This document shows, piece after piece, positions 42,811-52,260 of a stretch of 64,000 nt of DNA (position 1 is its first letter; every line of letters begins with the position of its first letter). Source of the DNA: Paraburkholderia aspalathi (GTDB lineage: Bacteria > Pseudomonadota > Gammaproteobacteria > Burkholderiales > Burkholderiaceae). Location: NCBI RefSeq assembly GCF_900116445.1, contig NZ_FPBH01000019.1, positions 1 to 64,000 of the forward strand, written 5' to 3'. The position numbers and the translations under genes are program-made. The notes beneath the pieces are model-generated. The model searched no databases. It was given only the letters and a program-made list of their open reading frames with translations, and was not told where the DNA came from.

Positions 42811-45540
42811 ATGCACGTGATAGAAGCGCCGTCCCCGATCAGGCCGCCTCTCTTTCTCGCAACCAAGGTGTTTCCGCCGCGCCTGCCCGCCGGATTGATA
42901 GATCGGCCACGCCTCGTCTCTCTTGCCGGGAAAGCGGAATACAAAAGGCTCACGGTCATCAAGGCGCCCGCCGGTTTTGGCAAGACATCGCTGGCGCTTA
43001 CCTGGCTCAACGGGCTGAATGCAAGCGGCGCCTATGTCGCGTGGCTCTCGCTCGACACGGAAGACGACGAACCCGCGCGCTTCTTCCATCATCTGGCGCA
43101 GGCATTGCGCAACGCCTGCACAAGCGTCGGCGTGTCCGCGGTCAGCCTGACTACCGAGGCGTCACTCGTACCGGCGCATTCAGTGGTATCGACACTGATC
43201 AACGAACTCGTCGACGTCGACGACGAGGTCTATCTGTTCGTCGACGACTATCACCTGATCAGCCTGCCCGCCATTCACGACGCCATGTCGTACTTCATCG
43301 TGAATGCACCCTCGAACGTGCATGTCGTGGTCTGCACGCGCACCGATCCACCGCTGCCGCTCGCCAACCTGAGAGCGGGCAATGAGCTTCTGGAAATCGA
43401 CGCGTCGACACTGCGTTTCAACTTCGACGAAACGCGCAGCTTTGTCGAACATGAATGCCCAGGCGAGCTGCGCGCTGCCCGCGTCAAGTCGTTGTTCGCG
43501 AGCACGGAAGGCTGGGCTGCGGCGCTGCGCATTTCGGCCTCAGTGCTATCGCGTGACGAAGGCAAACCGGATTGGGACGTGAGCGCGCCGTCCGGCGCGT
43601 CCCGGCCGTTCGCTGCGTACCTTGAAGACATGCTCAAGCGTTTGCCGGCCGAGATGGTCGAGTTCATGCAGCGCACGTCGATACTCGACCGTCTGACCGC
43701 ACCGTTATGCGAAGCGGTAACCGGCATGGCGGCGGCACAAGGCATGCTCGATGCGATCTCCGCACGCCAGTTGCTGCTCGAACCGCTCGATATCGACGGA
43801 TGCTGGTTCCGCTATCACCATCTCATGGGCGAGTACCTGCATCGGCGGCTCGAAACCCAGCATCCCGATCAGGTGGTAAGCCTGCATCGTCGCGCGTGCC
43901 AGTGGTACGCCAAAGAGTCGCGCTGGACAGACGCCGTCAAGCACGCGATCGCCGCGGGCGATACGGAAGACGCTGTCTCCCTGATGGCTCACTGCGCAAT
44001 GGCGCTCGTCACGAAGGGCGACCTGCTCACGTTGCTCGGTTGGCAACGGCAGTTCCCGGCGCATCTGATGCGCGGGCAGGTCACGATCACGCTCGCGATT
44101 GCATGGGGGATGGCGCTGGCGATGCGTTTTGACGAAGCGCTTGCGATCCTCGATGAGATCGAGCGCGACACGGGACCGGGTTCGAGCGACACCGCCGACA
44201 ACATCCGCTGGGAGTGCCAGGCGATCCGCTCGGTGGTGGCCGCGCTGCAGGACGACGCGCCGCGCGCGCTGGCGGTCGCCCAGGCGTGCCTTGAACGGTC
44301 GTCGACAGATAGTTGGACCACCAACGTCGTCTCCAACGTCGTACGCTTCGCGCACTGGAAAGCAGGCAATCTGCAAGCGCTGTACGCGACACCGTGGATC
44401 CCCTATTCGCTCGAGGAAGACCAGCGCAACGTGTTCGCCTCGGTCTACCGGCTATGCCTGCTCGGCCATGCTGAGATGCAGCAGATGCACTTCACGCTCG
44501 CCGAGCGCTATTTCACCGAGTCGATCCAGCTCGCCGAGCGCCATGCCGGTCCGAAATCCATCTCGGCCGCTTTGTGCGCGCCCATGATTGCGCAGATCTG
44601 GTACGAGCAGGGACGGCTCGATGAGGCGGAGGCGTTGCTGGTCGATCTCATGCCGGTGATCGATCTGGCGGTGCTGCTCGATAGCACCTTGATCGCTTAC
44701 CGCGTGCTGGTCCGGATCGCTATCGCGCGTTCCGACGCCGAGCGAGCCTATGCGCTGCTGGATCAGGCGCAGACCCTCGGTTACGCACGCCGCTGGGACC
44801 GGCTGATTGCCGGCGTTCTCGTCGAGCGCGGACGGCTCTATCTGGCTGAAGGCAGAGTGACGGAAGCGTCGGCCTGTGTCGTGCAACTGGACCAGTTGGC
44901 AGACGCCCATTGCCCCGCTGAGCATGCCGTTTCGCCGGAGATTGAAACCTACCGCGCGATCGCGGCGGCCTGGGTGGCGATGGCCAGGAACCAGACCGAA
45001 GAAGCCCTTGAGGCGTTGACATCCGCTTTGCAGGGCGTCGAAAGCCGGCACGGCGACTATCTCGCGCTGCGTTTGCGCACCGTGATCGCGCTGATCTGGT
45101 TGCGCGCGAACAACCAGACCCGCGCCGTCGAAATCTTTCGCGAAGTCCTGAGCGCCAATAGCGGTATCTACCGCTCGATTCTCGACCAGGGGCCCGAAAT
45201 CGGGCCGCTCCTACAGGCGGTTCGCGACGACACGCGCTCCACCCCGCAGACGAAAGACATCGTCGTTTACATCGATCGCCTGCTGGACGGCTGGCGAGCG
45301 CTGTACGAGCCCGTCACGCCGAGGCGCGACATGGAGCGCGAGCCGTTGAGCGCGCGGGAGCGCAGCATCGTCGAGCTGATTGCTCAAGGGCAGTCGAACA
45401 AGGAGATCGCGCGCACCTTGGGGATTGCGCCTGAGACCGTCAAGACTCATGTCAAGAACGTCTTCGTGAAACTGGATGTCGACAAGCGCGCACACGCCGT
45501 TGCCCGCGCGCAGGCGCTGGGCCTGGTAGCGACCGGCTGA
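42811..45540 (+). CDS. MalT/AlkS-like large ATP-binding LuxR regulator (LAL), first copy
   Basis: 909 residues. N-terminal P-loop at 52-60 (APAGFGKTS), Walker B-like LFVDDYH near 147-152, then NB-ARC-like and TPR-rich central regions. The C-terminal LuxR HTH (about residues 845-905) reads LSARERSIVELIAQGQSNKEIARTLGIAPETVKTHVKNVFVKL. LAL regulators oligomerise with ATP and an inducer and activate sigma-70 promoters; MalT and AlkS are known examples. The start at 42811 follows CCGGAGCAACTA. It is close to the second copy at 56200 over the whole length, with the P-loop at the same residues. Likely activator of the adjacent acyl-CoA or PHA operons. Confidence 0.9.
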   Translation: MHVIEAPSPIRPPLFLATKVFPPRLPAGLIDRPRLVSLAGKAEYKRLTVIKAPAGFGKTSLALTWLNGLNASGAYVAWLSLDTEDDEPARFFHHLAQALRNACTSVGVSAVSLTTEASLVPAHSVVSTLINELVDVDDEVYLFVDDYHLISLPAIHDAMSYFIVNAPSNVHVVVCTRTDPPLPLANLRAGNELLEIDASTLRFNFDETRSFVEHECPGELRAARVKSLFASTEGWAAALRISASVLSRDEGKPDWDVSAPSGASRPFAAYLEDMLKRLPAEMVEFMQRTSILDRLTAPLCEAVTGMAAAQGMLDAISARQLLLEPLDIDGCWFRYHHLMGEYLHRRLETQHPDQVVSLHRRACQWYAKESRWTDAVKHAIAAGDTEDAVSLMAHCAMALVTKGDLLTLLGWQRQFPAHLMRGQVTITLAIAWGMALAMRFDEALAILDEIERDTGPGSSDTADNIRWECQAIRSVVAALQDDAPRALAVAQACLERSSTDSWTTNVVSNVVRFAHWKAGNLQALYATPWIPYSLEEDQRNVFASVYRLCLLGHAEMQQMHFTLAERYFTESIQLAERHAGPKSISAALCAPMIAQIWYEQGRLDEAEALLVDLMPVIDLAVLLDSTLIAYRVLVRIAIARSDAERAYALLDQAQTLGYARRWDRLIAGVLVERGRLYLAEGRVTEASACVVQLDQLADAHCPAEHAVSPEIETYRAIAAAWVAMARNQTEEALEALTSALQGVESRHGDYLALRLRTVIALIWLRANNQTRAVEIFREVLSANSGIYRSILDQGPEIGPLLQAVRDDTRSTPQTKDIVVYIDRLLDGWRALYEPVTPRRDMEREPLSARERSIVELIAQGQSNKEIARTLGIAPETVKTHVKNVFVKLDVDKRAHAVARAQALGLVATG

Positions 45541-45552
45541 CGCACGTACGTC

Positions 45553-46842
45553 TTAACGCATGACGATAAGCGTGGCGGCGTGAATCAGCACGCCGACCAT
45601 GCCACCCACGAATGTGCCGTTGATCCGCACGTACTGAAGATCACGGCCGATTTCCGCCTCGATCTTCCGGCTCACTTCATCCGCATTCCAGCCTTTTACG
45701 ACCTCGGTGATCAGCACGGAGAGCTGGCGCCCATAACGCACGACGAGTTCGCGCGCGAGCGCGAGCCACCACGCGTTCAGTTTGTGTTGAACCGCGGGTT
45801 CACGGCTGATCCGCTTGCCGAGCGAAGCCAGCATGCTCGTCATGGCGTCGCGCACAGCCGATTGCTCGTGACTGAGATCGGCGATCACACGCATGCGCAA
45901 ACGCTCCAGCAGCACGCGATGGTGGTCTGCATGCCTGAAATAACGGATGCAGTCACGCATCAGCGACTTGCCGAAACGTCGATGCACGGCCGATGTTTGC
46001 AACTGCACGCTCAGGCCCTCAAGGGTCTCATCGAACTGGTGACGCAGTTCATGATCCGGATTCGCCGCCACTTCACGGAGGAGCGCGACGATGCCCTCGA
46101 TAAATTTACTGACGATATACGTGTCAAGCTGCGCGGGTGTGTATCTCGAGGCCTCGCTGAATTTGGCCTTGATCATGCCGACGTTCGCCGTGAGCCATTT
46201 CTCCAGCACTTCAAGTCCGCGAACCAGCCACGGCTGATGCCGCTCGCTTTCAGTCAGTACTTTGATGACGTCGCCGGCTACTCGGGATACATCGAACGTA
46301 CGCAACTGCGGTATCACCAGACGGTCGAAAAACCACTGCGCATCCGCTTCGTCAATGCCATCGAGCAATCCTGCCACGGCATCCGCAACGATATCGGCCA
46401 CCCCGCGGCTGTTCGCCGGCTGCTCCAGCCAACGGGCGAGCGCCTGCGCGGCATCGTGGCCGCTAAGCCTGTCGACGATGAGTTCCGGCGTCAGAAAATT
46501 TTCTTCGACGAACTTGCCGAGGCTCTCGGCAATGCGCTGCTGGTTTTGCGGAATGATCGCCGTATGTGGAATCCGCAGCCCTAAAGGACGACGGAACAAC
46601 GCGACGACCGCGTACCAATCCGCGATCGCGCCGACCGTGCCGGCCTCCGCAAACGCTCGCGGCCACGCAAGCCATGCATGCTCCGCCTGCCAGGCAACAC
46701 ACGCGAACAGCAACGCAATCATGCAGACGAGCAGGCAGGTCGCCGTTCGCCGCATGCGCGTCAAGCCGCTTGTCTCGCGGTCTTCGTGTGCATTCGCAAT
46801 GGCCGCCCGCTCGCCATCGCTACCGTGCGCAGAGAAACTCAA
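45553..46842 (-). CDS. DUF445 membrane protein, last gene of the PHA operon
   Basis: 429 residues. One N-terminal membrane segment (CLLVCMIALLFACVAW) precedes EAGTVGAIADWYAVVALFRRPLG, the DUF445 signature. A long helical domain and a final hydrophobic segment (VGGMVGVLIHAATLIVM) follow. Its TTG start overlaps the PhaZ stop, giving translational coupling to the PHA genes. The function of the family is unknown. The stop lies 12 nt from the convergent LuxR/MalT gene end. Confidence 0.8.
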   Translation of the reverse strand: MSFSAHGSDGERAAIANAHEDRETSGLTRMRRTATCLLVCMIALLFACVAWQAEHAWLAWPRAFAEAGTVGAIADWYAVVALFRRPLGLRIPHTAIIPQNQQRIAESLGKFVEENFLTPELIVDRLSGHDAAQALARWLEQPANSRGVADIVADAVAGLLDGIDEADAQWFFDRLVIPQLRTFDVSRVAGDVIKVLTESERHQPWLVRGLEVLEKWLTANVGMIKAKFSEASRYTPAQLDTYIVSKFIEGIVALLREVAANPDHELRHQFDETLEGLSVQLQTSAVHRRFGKSLMRDCIRYFRHADHHRVLLERLRMRVIADLSHEQSAVRDAMTSMLASLGKRISREPAVQHKLNAWWLALARELVVRYGRQLSVLITEVVKGWNADEVSRKIEAEIGRDLQYVRINGTFVGGMVGVLIHAATLIVMR

Positions 46843-47672
46843 CTCGCCTCCTGCCGTAGAAACCTGCGCACTACCGGCGCGACTTCAGTCGCGCGCGAGA
46901 TGAGAAACAGGTGACCGTCATCGATCACATAGAGCGTCGCATTGGGGATACGGGCCGCGAGAATCTTAGCGTTCGTGAGCGGCACGATCGGGTCGTCGTT
47001 GCCGTGCATGACCAGGGTCGTCTGGCGCAATGCACCGAGCCACAGCAGACTGCTCCAGCCCGTAGCCGCCAGTAGCTGATAGAGGTAGCCGCGGCCGCGC
47101 GGCGGCTGAATGTGCCGGCTATGCGCCTTCAGCAAGGACGGATCGCGCCGATAAGCGCCCCCGTAGATATCCGCGCCCACCTGTTGCAGGTAGGTGGGAT
47201 CGGTATAGCGGCGCGGCCCGATCAGCTTCGACAAGACCGATAGTTTGCCCGGCACCATGATGACGCCGGGTGAGGTCGCCGCGAGAATGAGCCTGCGGCA
47301 GCGCTCCGGGTACAGATGCGCGAACTGCTGCGCCAGCGCGCCGCCCCACGAAACGCCGAGCACGTCGACGGCTCCCTCATAACCGAGCCGCGTCAGCAGC
47401 TTGTCCGCCAGCACGGACAACGTCGAAAAGCGATACGGCACGACCGGCGCGGGCGAACCGCCGACGCCGGGAACGTCGAAGATGATGACGCTCACGTCTT
47501 CGAGCGCCGTGACGAATGGCTCCACCAGTTCGAGATTGGCGCCGATGCCGTTGAAGATAAGGAGCGGCGGCGACGCATCGCTGCCGCGCCAGGTTGCGAC
47601 ACGCAGTGTCTGACCGTCCAGATCGATCATCTGGATTTCCATGCTGCAAAGAGACTCGGGGGTCGTGTGCAT
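46839..47672 (-). CDS. phaZ: Intracellular mcl-PHA depolymerase
   Basis: 277 residues, alpha/beta hydrolase. The Ser of GVSWGG (~108), Asp in the GNDDPIVPL stretch and His of DDGHLFL make a catalytic triad. The sequence MIDLDGQTLRVATWRG, then LLIFNGIGANLELVEPF, then FDVPGVGGSPAPVVPYRF follows the Pseudomonas PhaZ almost word for word, placing it in the mcl-PHA depolymerase group. It releases hydroxyacid monomers from granules. The start at 47672 follows CCGGAAACAAAAA; an earlier in-frame ATG exists at 47732. It lies between phasin and DUF445 genes in the PHA operon. Confidence 0.88.
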   Translation of the reverse strand: MHTTPESLCSMEIQMIDLDGQTLRVATWRGSDASPPLLIFNGIGANLELVEPFVTALEDVSVIIFDVPGVGGSPAPVVPYRFSTLSVLADKLLTRLGYEGAVDVLGVSWGGALAQQFAHLYPERCRRLILAATSPGVIMVPGKLSVLSKLIGPRRYTDPTYLQQVGADIYGGAYRRDPSLLKAHSRHIQPPRGRGYLYQLLAATGWSSLLWLGALRQTTLVMHGNDDPIVPLTNAKILAARIPNATLYVIDDGHLFLISRATEVAPVVRRFLRQEAS

Positions 47673-47759
47673 TTTTTGTTTCCGGATCATCTTCTGAAAG
47701 GACGCTTCATTCGAGGCGTCGGCATGCCGCATGGGCAGTGTCGTATGACTTCTTCGGCG

Positions 47760-48185
47760 TTACTTCTTCGGCTGAAGGAGCGTTTTCAGTTCCTCGACGT
47801 GCTCGGCGACGCGCTTGGTGACCACGGCGACGCTGTCAGCCTGCGCACGGTATGCGGTGTCAGCGAGTTCCTGCATGTCCACCAGCGCCTTGTTCAACGC
47901 CTGCTGCACCACTTCACCCGTGTTGGCCGCCGGCTGGCCGCCCGATTGGGCCACGCGGCTGACGAGCGACTGCACTTCGGTCAGCGTCGTGCGGAGAATC
48001 TCCGACTGCTTCTGGGCGAGCGACTGCACGCCCGCCAGCGCGGTCGTGTTGGCTTCGACGATCGCCTCGACGTCCTTGCGGCGCGACTCGAGGAGTGCGC
48101 CCACGTCGATGCCGGGCAGCTTGAACTGGCCAACGACCTTCTTATACTCGGCGAAAATGCTGTTGAAATTGGTTGAATCCATCAT
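47760..48185 (-). CDS. Phasin-family PHA granule protein
   Basis: 141 residues, almost all helical with heptad-like hydrophobic spacing and no signal peptide. The pattern matches the phasin_2 family (FNSIFAEYKKVVGQFKLPGIDVGALLESRRKDVEAI, then KQSEILRTTLTEVQSLVS). Phasins coat PHA granules, limit coalescence and can activate synthase. GGAG precedes the ATG at 48185. It is 74 nt downstream of phaC. A PhaF-like basic repeat tail is absent, so it is a plain phasin. Confidence 0.83.
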   Translation of the reverse strand: MMDSTNFNSIFAEYKKVVGQFKLPGIDVGALLESRRKDVEAIVEANTTALAGVQSLAQKQSEILRTTLTEVQSLVSRVAQSGGQPAANTGEVVQQALNKALVDMQELADTAYRAQADSVAVVTKRVAEHVEELKTLLQPKK

Positions 48186-48258
48186 CGATACTCCATTGAA
48201 ACTACGTTAAGAAAATGTTGACTACGGTGCGGTCAATGCGTGCACCAGGGCATGTGCC

Positions 48259-49965
48259 TCAGGCTTCCATGACATACGTTCCCGGCGCCTTCACGCCCGC
48301 GGGGTGCTGCTTGTTGCCTACTGTCGCCGGAGCGGCACGCCGCTCGCCGGAATGGTCGGCGAGCCATGTGCGCCAGTCCGCCCACCACGAGTCCTTTTCA
48401 GCCTGGGCATTGGCAAGCCATGCGTCGGCAGTGGCGGCCAAATCGCTGTTGAGAAAGAACTTCGCTTTCGGATTGCCTGGCGGGTTGATCAGGCTCTGGA
48501 TATGACCGCTCGAACTCAGCACGAAGCGTGTCTTGCCGCCGAACGTGCGCGCCGTGTTGTACACGCCCTTCCACGGCGTAATGTGATCGGTCATACCCGC
48601 GACGACGTATTTGTCGCACTTCACTTCCGAGAGATCGATCGGCGTACCCAGCACCGTCAGCGCGCGCGGCTTGCTGAACAGATTGCCCGTGAAGATATCG
48701 AGCAGTTGCCCATGCATCGCCGCGGGCAGCCGGGTCGCGTCGTTGTTCCAATACAGGATGTCGAAAGCGGGCGGCGCTTTGCCGAGCAGATAGTTATTGA
48801 CCCAGTAGTTCCAGACGAGATCGTTGGGTCGCATCCATGCGAACACGCGGCCCATTTCTTCGCCGGCGAGCACGCCCTTCGACGTGCTGTTCTGCTTCGC
48901 GGCCGCAATGGCTTCCGGCGTTGCAAAGAGACCGAGCTGCGAGTCAGCCGTGTTGTCCAGCACCGCGACCATCAGCGTGGCGGCATTGACGCTCGTGTCG
49001 CCGCGGCTTGCGAGGTGGCCGAGGAGCGCCGAAATCGTCATCGCACCCGAGCAGGCGCCGTGCAGGTTGACGTCGTCACTGCCGGTAATGTCGCGCACGG
49101 CTGTGATCGCTTCGAGCAGCGCCGTCACATAGGTGTCGAGGTCCCAGTGACTCTGTGCGGCGGTGGGATTGCGCCAGCTCACCATGAACACCTGGAACTC
49201 GCTCTTCACCAGATAGTCGACGATGCTCTTGCCTTCGGAGAGGTCGAACACGTAGAACTTGTTGATCTGAGGCGGCACGATCAGCTGCGGGCGGGCATAC
49301 ACATGGTCGGTGGCCGGCGCGTACTGGATCAGCTCGAGCACCTCATTGCGAAAGACCACCGAGCCCGGCGACGTGGCGAGATTTCCGCCCACCTTGAACG
49401 CCGACCGGTCGACTTGCGCGGGCATCCCCTGGTTCTGCACCATGTCCGTCACGAGATTGCGCATGCCGCCAAGCAGGCTGGCGCCGCCCGAATCGATGAT
49501 TTTCTTGAGCGCGGCCGGATTGCCAAGCAGCGTGTTCGTCGGCGACAGCGCGTCGGTGAAGAGCGACAGCACGAACTGCGCGCGTTCCTTGCTCTTCGCG
49601 TCAAGCGCGGAGCGGTCGACAAACCCTGTCAACGCGCTACGCCACGCCACGTAGGCTTGCAGCGTCATGCGGTAAAGCGAATTGGTCTGCCACGCCGGGT
49701 CGGTGAAGCGCTTGTCGCCCTGAGGCGGCGTACTGTCCGCGCTGCCGCCAAGCACGGCGATCAGGTCGCGGACGAGCGCCGCCTCCTGCTCCATGAGCAA
49801 GGTGGGTTGCCGCAGCGCCTGGGTGCCGATCTGCTGCGCGGTTGCCATAATGTCTTGCGGCCGCAATCCCACGAACGGATTCGGTCCGAGCATGCCTTCC
49901 GCGGCAGACGCCGCAAGGTCGTTCGTCTGCTCGCTGCGTGCCTTGCTGTCGTCATTTGCCGCCAT
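48259..49965 (-). CDS. phaC: Class II (mcl) PHA synthase
   Basis: 568 residues. The lipase-like box is GACSGA with the catalytic Cys at about residue 305; Asp in GMTDHITPW and His in SSSGHIQSL complete the triad. The N-terminal GMLGPNPFVGLRPQDIMATA and the long stretch VFRNEVLELIQYAP...PQLIVPPQINKFYVFDLSEGKS follow Pseudomonas PhaC1/PhaC2 rather than the Cupriavidus class I enzyme, so medium-chain (R)-3-hydroxyacyl-CoA substrates are likely. The final Gly of the pseudomonad GACSGG box is Ala here. GAGGAG precedes the ATG at 49965. Third gene of the operon. Confidence 0.9.
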   Translation of the reverse strand: MAANDDSKARSEQTNDLAASAAEGMLGPNPFVGLRPQDIMATAQQIGTQALRQPTLLMEQEAALVRDLIAVLGGSADSTPPQGDKRFTDPAWQTNSLYRMTLQAYVAWRSALTGFVDRSALDAKSKERAQFVLSLFTDALSPTNTLLGNPAALKKIIDSGGASLLGGMRNLVTDMVQNQGMPAQVDRSAFKVGGNLATSPGSVVFRNEVLELIQYAPATDHVYARPQLIVPPQINKFYVFDLSEGKSIVDYLVKSEFQVFMVSWRNPTAAQSHWDLDTYVTALLEAITAVRDITGSDDVNLHGACSGAMTISALLGHLASRGDTSVNAATLMVAVLDNTADSQLGLFATPEAIAAAKQNSTSKGVLAGEEMGRVFAWMRPNDLVWNYWVNNYLLGKAPPAFDILYWNNDATRLPAAMHGQLLDIFTGNLFSKPRALTVLGTPIDLSEVKCDKYVVAGMTDHITPWKGVYNTARTFGGKTRFVLSSSGHIQSLINPPGNPKAKFFLNSDLAATADAWLANAQAEKDSWWADWRTWLADHSGERRAAPATVGNKQHPAGVKAPGTYVMEA

Positions 49966-50011
49966 CTTGCTGCTCCTCTAACGTCCCTGTCCGTTTCGTC
50001 AACAGTGCTGC

Positions 50012-50482
50012 TTACGTTTGCGAGACCAGCATCGCCAATGTCTCGGCAATGAGCGCCGGCTTCTCCTCGCCCTCGATCTGCAGTTCGTTCATCGTCTTCA
50101 CGATGATCCGGCCGCCGCCCTTCTTTTCCACCGAAATCAGCGTCACGCGGTTTCGCACTCGCCCGCCCGCTTTCACCGGTGTCATGAAGCGCACCTTGTC
50201 CAGCCCGTAGTTCAACCCAGCCGATGCGTCCTCGGGAATGAGGCCGATCTCGATCGCGAGCGACGCCAGTAGCGATAGCGTCAGATAGCCGTGTGCGATC
50301 GTGCCGCCGAACGGGCTTTCGCGTTTCGCGCGCTCAGGATCCACGTGAATCCACTGCCTGTCGCCCGTGCAGGCCGCGAAGGCGTCGATACGTGCCTGAT
50401 CGACGACAACCCAATCCGACACGCCCAATTCGCGGCCAACGAAGTCGTCAATCGTGGCGACGCTATATCCTTTGATGCTCAT
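50012..50482 (-). CDS. MaoC-like (R)-enoyl-CoA hydratase, PhaJ type
   Basis: 156 residues, hot-dog fold. The hydratase motif is visible as ACTGDRQWIHVDPERAKRESPFGGTIAHGYLTLSLL, containing the catalytic Asp and His pair (D-x4-H). PhaJ-type hydratases convert trans-2-enoyl-CoA from beta-oxidation into (R)-3-hydroxyacyl-CoA, the substrate of PhaC. Its position between acyl-CoA ligase and phaC strongly supports this supply role. AGGAG precedes the ATG at 50482. Enzymatic chain-length preference cannot be read from sequence. Confidence 0.87.
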   Translation of the reverse strand: MSIKGYSVATIDDFVGRELGVSDWVVVDQARIDAFAACTGDRQWIHVDPERAKRESPFGGTIAHGYLTLSLLASLAIEIGLIPEDASAGLNYGLDKVRFMTPVKAGGRVRNRVTLISVEKKGGGRIIVKTMNELQIEGEEKPALIAETLAMLVSQT

Positions 50483-50504
50483 CGTGTTTGCTCCTTGCGA
50501 CGGG

Positions 50505-52148
50505 TCAGGCGAACTGTTCGCGCAACCACTTCTTGTTCATCTTGCCGACGCTCGTCTTCTGCAGCGCGTCGACGAACTTGACGATCTGTGGCACCGCGTA
50601 CTTCGAGATCCGTCCGGTTTTTGTGAATCCCATGACGTGTGCTTTGACGTCGTCTTCGGTAACTGCAGCGCCCGCCTTCAGAACCACAAGCGCAACTGGC
50701 CGTTCGCCCCATTTCTCGTCCTTGATCCCGATCACCGCGACTTCCGAGACATCCGGGTGCAGCGAAATCAGGCTTTCGATTTCGAGCGAAGAGATCCACT
50801 CGCCGCCCGATTTGATGACGTCCTTGATACGGTCCGTGATCTGGATGTTGCCGGTCGCGTCGATGTTCGCGATGTCCTGCGTATGCAGGTATCCGCCTGT
50901 CCAGAGCTGCACGGATGCATCCGGATTGTTCAGATAGCCCTGCGTCAGCCACGGCGCACGCACGACGATCTCGCCGTAGGCCCGGCCGTCGTGCACGATG
51001 TCTTCCATGTCCTCGTTGACGATGCGCAAGTCGACGAGCGGAACGGGGAAACCGGTCTTGCAACGCAGGCGTACCTCTTCTTCAAGATCGAGCGGCCCGG
51101 TGTTAGGCGGAAGTTGCGCGAGGCTCAACACGGGACCGGTCTCGGACATGCCATAGCCGGTAAAGACGTCGATGCCGCGGTCGAGCGCGGCGCGCGCGAG
51201 ACCGTGCGGCAACGCGCCGCCGCCGATGATGACCTTCCATTTGCTGAAGTCCGCGTGCTTCGCGTCATCGCACGAGAGCAGCATGTGCAGGATCGTGCTG
51301 ACGCAGTGCGAGAACGTGACGCCTTCTTCGCGGATCAATTGCACGAGACGATCGGGCACATAGCGGCCCGGATAGACCTGCTTCACGCCCATCACCGTCG
51401 CGATGTAGGGCATGCCCCATGCGTGCACATGGAACATCGGCGTGAGCGGCATATAGACGTCGCCGCGATGAAAGCGCTGTCCCGATACCGGGCTCGACAG
51501 CGCCCCCATCAAGGTGATGGTGTGCAGAACCAGTTGGCGATGCGAGAAGTACACGCCTTTGGGCAGGCCGGTGGTTCCCGTCGTGTAGAAGGTGGTGGCC
51601 CGGGTGTTCTCGTCGAAGTCGGGGAAGTCGTAGCTCGTCGCGCTCGCTTCAAGCATCGCCTCGTATTCGGTGGCGAATGCAATGGTGTGCGCGCTCGCTT
51701 CACTGCCCGGCTCGTCGATCCACACGAAGGTGCGGACTGTTTCGAGCTGGTCCTTGATCGCTTCGACCACGGGCAGGAAATCGGTGTGGACGAACAGCAC
51801 CTCTGCGCCGGCGTGGTTGATCGTGTAGGCGATCTCCGCCTCCGACAACCTCACGTTGACCGTCTGAAGCACGGCGCCCATCATCGGCACCGCAAAATAC
51901 GATTCCAGATAGCGGTGGCTGTCCCAGTCCATGACGGCCACGGTGCTGCCGTGCCGTACGCCGAGCTCGTGAAGGCCATTGGCCAGTCGCGCAATGCGTT
52001 CTCTCAGCGTGGTATAGGTCATCCGCAGCTGGCCGCGGTACACGATCTCCTGATCCGGCGCCTGAACGAACGGCGTATGCAGCAGTTGCTTGATCAGCAG
52101 CGGGTAGGCATAAGGGGATGGCATCGATCCCTGCACGGCGTCCTGCAT
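50505..52148 (-). CDS. Fatty-acyl-CoA ligase (AlkK/FadD-like), first gene of the PHA operon
   Basis: 547 residues of the ANL family. TTGTTGLPKG is the P-loop; MSETGPVLSLAQ, DIANIDATGNIQITDRIKDVIKSGGEWISSLEIES and a terminal GKMNKKWLREQFA with the catalytic Lys are the other core motifs. GGEWISSLEIES is common to medium- and long-chain ligases such as AlkK. It activates fatty acids entering the PHA or beta-oxidation route. GAGGAGACGTAG precedes the ATG at 52148. The 20-bp inverted repeat at 52261-52280 lies 113 nt upstream. Confidence 0.87.
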   Translation of the reverse strand: MQDAVQGSMPSPYAYPLLIKQLLHTPFVQAPDQEIVYRGQLRMTYTTLRERIARLANGLHELGVRHGSTVAVMDWDSHRYLESYFAVPMMGAVLQTVNVRLSEAEIAYTINHAGAEVLFVHTDFLPVVEAIKDQLETVRTFVWIDEPGSEASAHTIAFATEYEAMLEASATSYDFPDFDENTRATTFYTTGTTGLPKGVYFSHRQLVLHTITLMGALSSPVSGQRFHRGDVYMPLTPMFHVHAWGMPYIATVMGVKQVYPGRYVPDRLVQLIREEGVTFSHCVSTILHMLLSCDDAKHADFSKWKVIIGGGALPHGLARAALDRGIDVFTGYGMSETGPVLSLAQLPPNTGPLDLEEEVRLRCKTGFPVPLVDLRIVNEDMEDIVHDGRAYGEIVVRAPWLTQGYLNNPDASVQLWTGGYLHTQDIANIDATGNIQITDRIKDVIKSGGEWISSLEIESLISLHPDVSEVAVIGIKDEKWGERPVALVVLKAGAAVTEDDVKAHVMGFTKTGRISKYAVPQIVKFVDALQKTSVGKMNKKWLREQFA

Positions 52149-52260
52149 CTACGTCTCCTCAAGTCGAGAAATGGGTCGGGCTGACACAAGTCAGTCGGTG
52201 CTTGTCGCGCACGGTGGCATCCCGAGTGAAGCCATCATCGGGTGTTTGCCAAGGGGGAGC

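Noticed and set aside
48304..52184. Two plus-strand frames of 582 and 576 residues opposite phaC and the acyl-CoA ligase
   Set aside because: Antisense shadows with skewed Arg/His/Asp composition; the minus-strand genes have complete catalytic motifs and ribosome binding sites.
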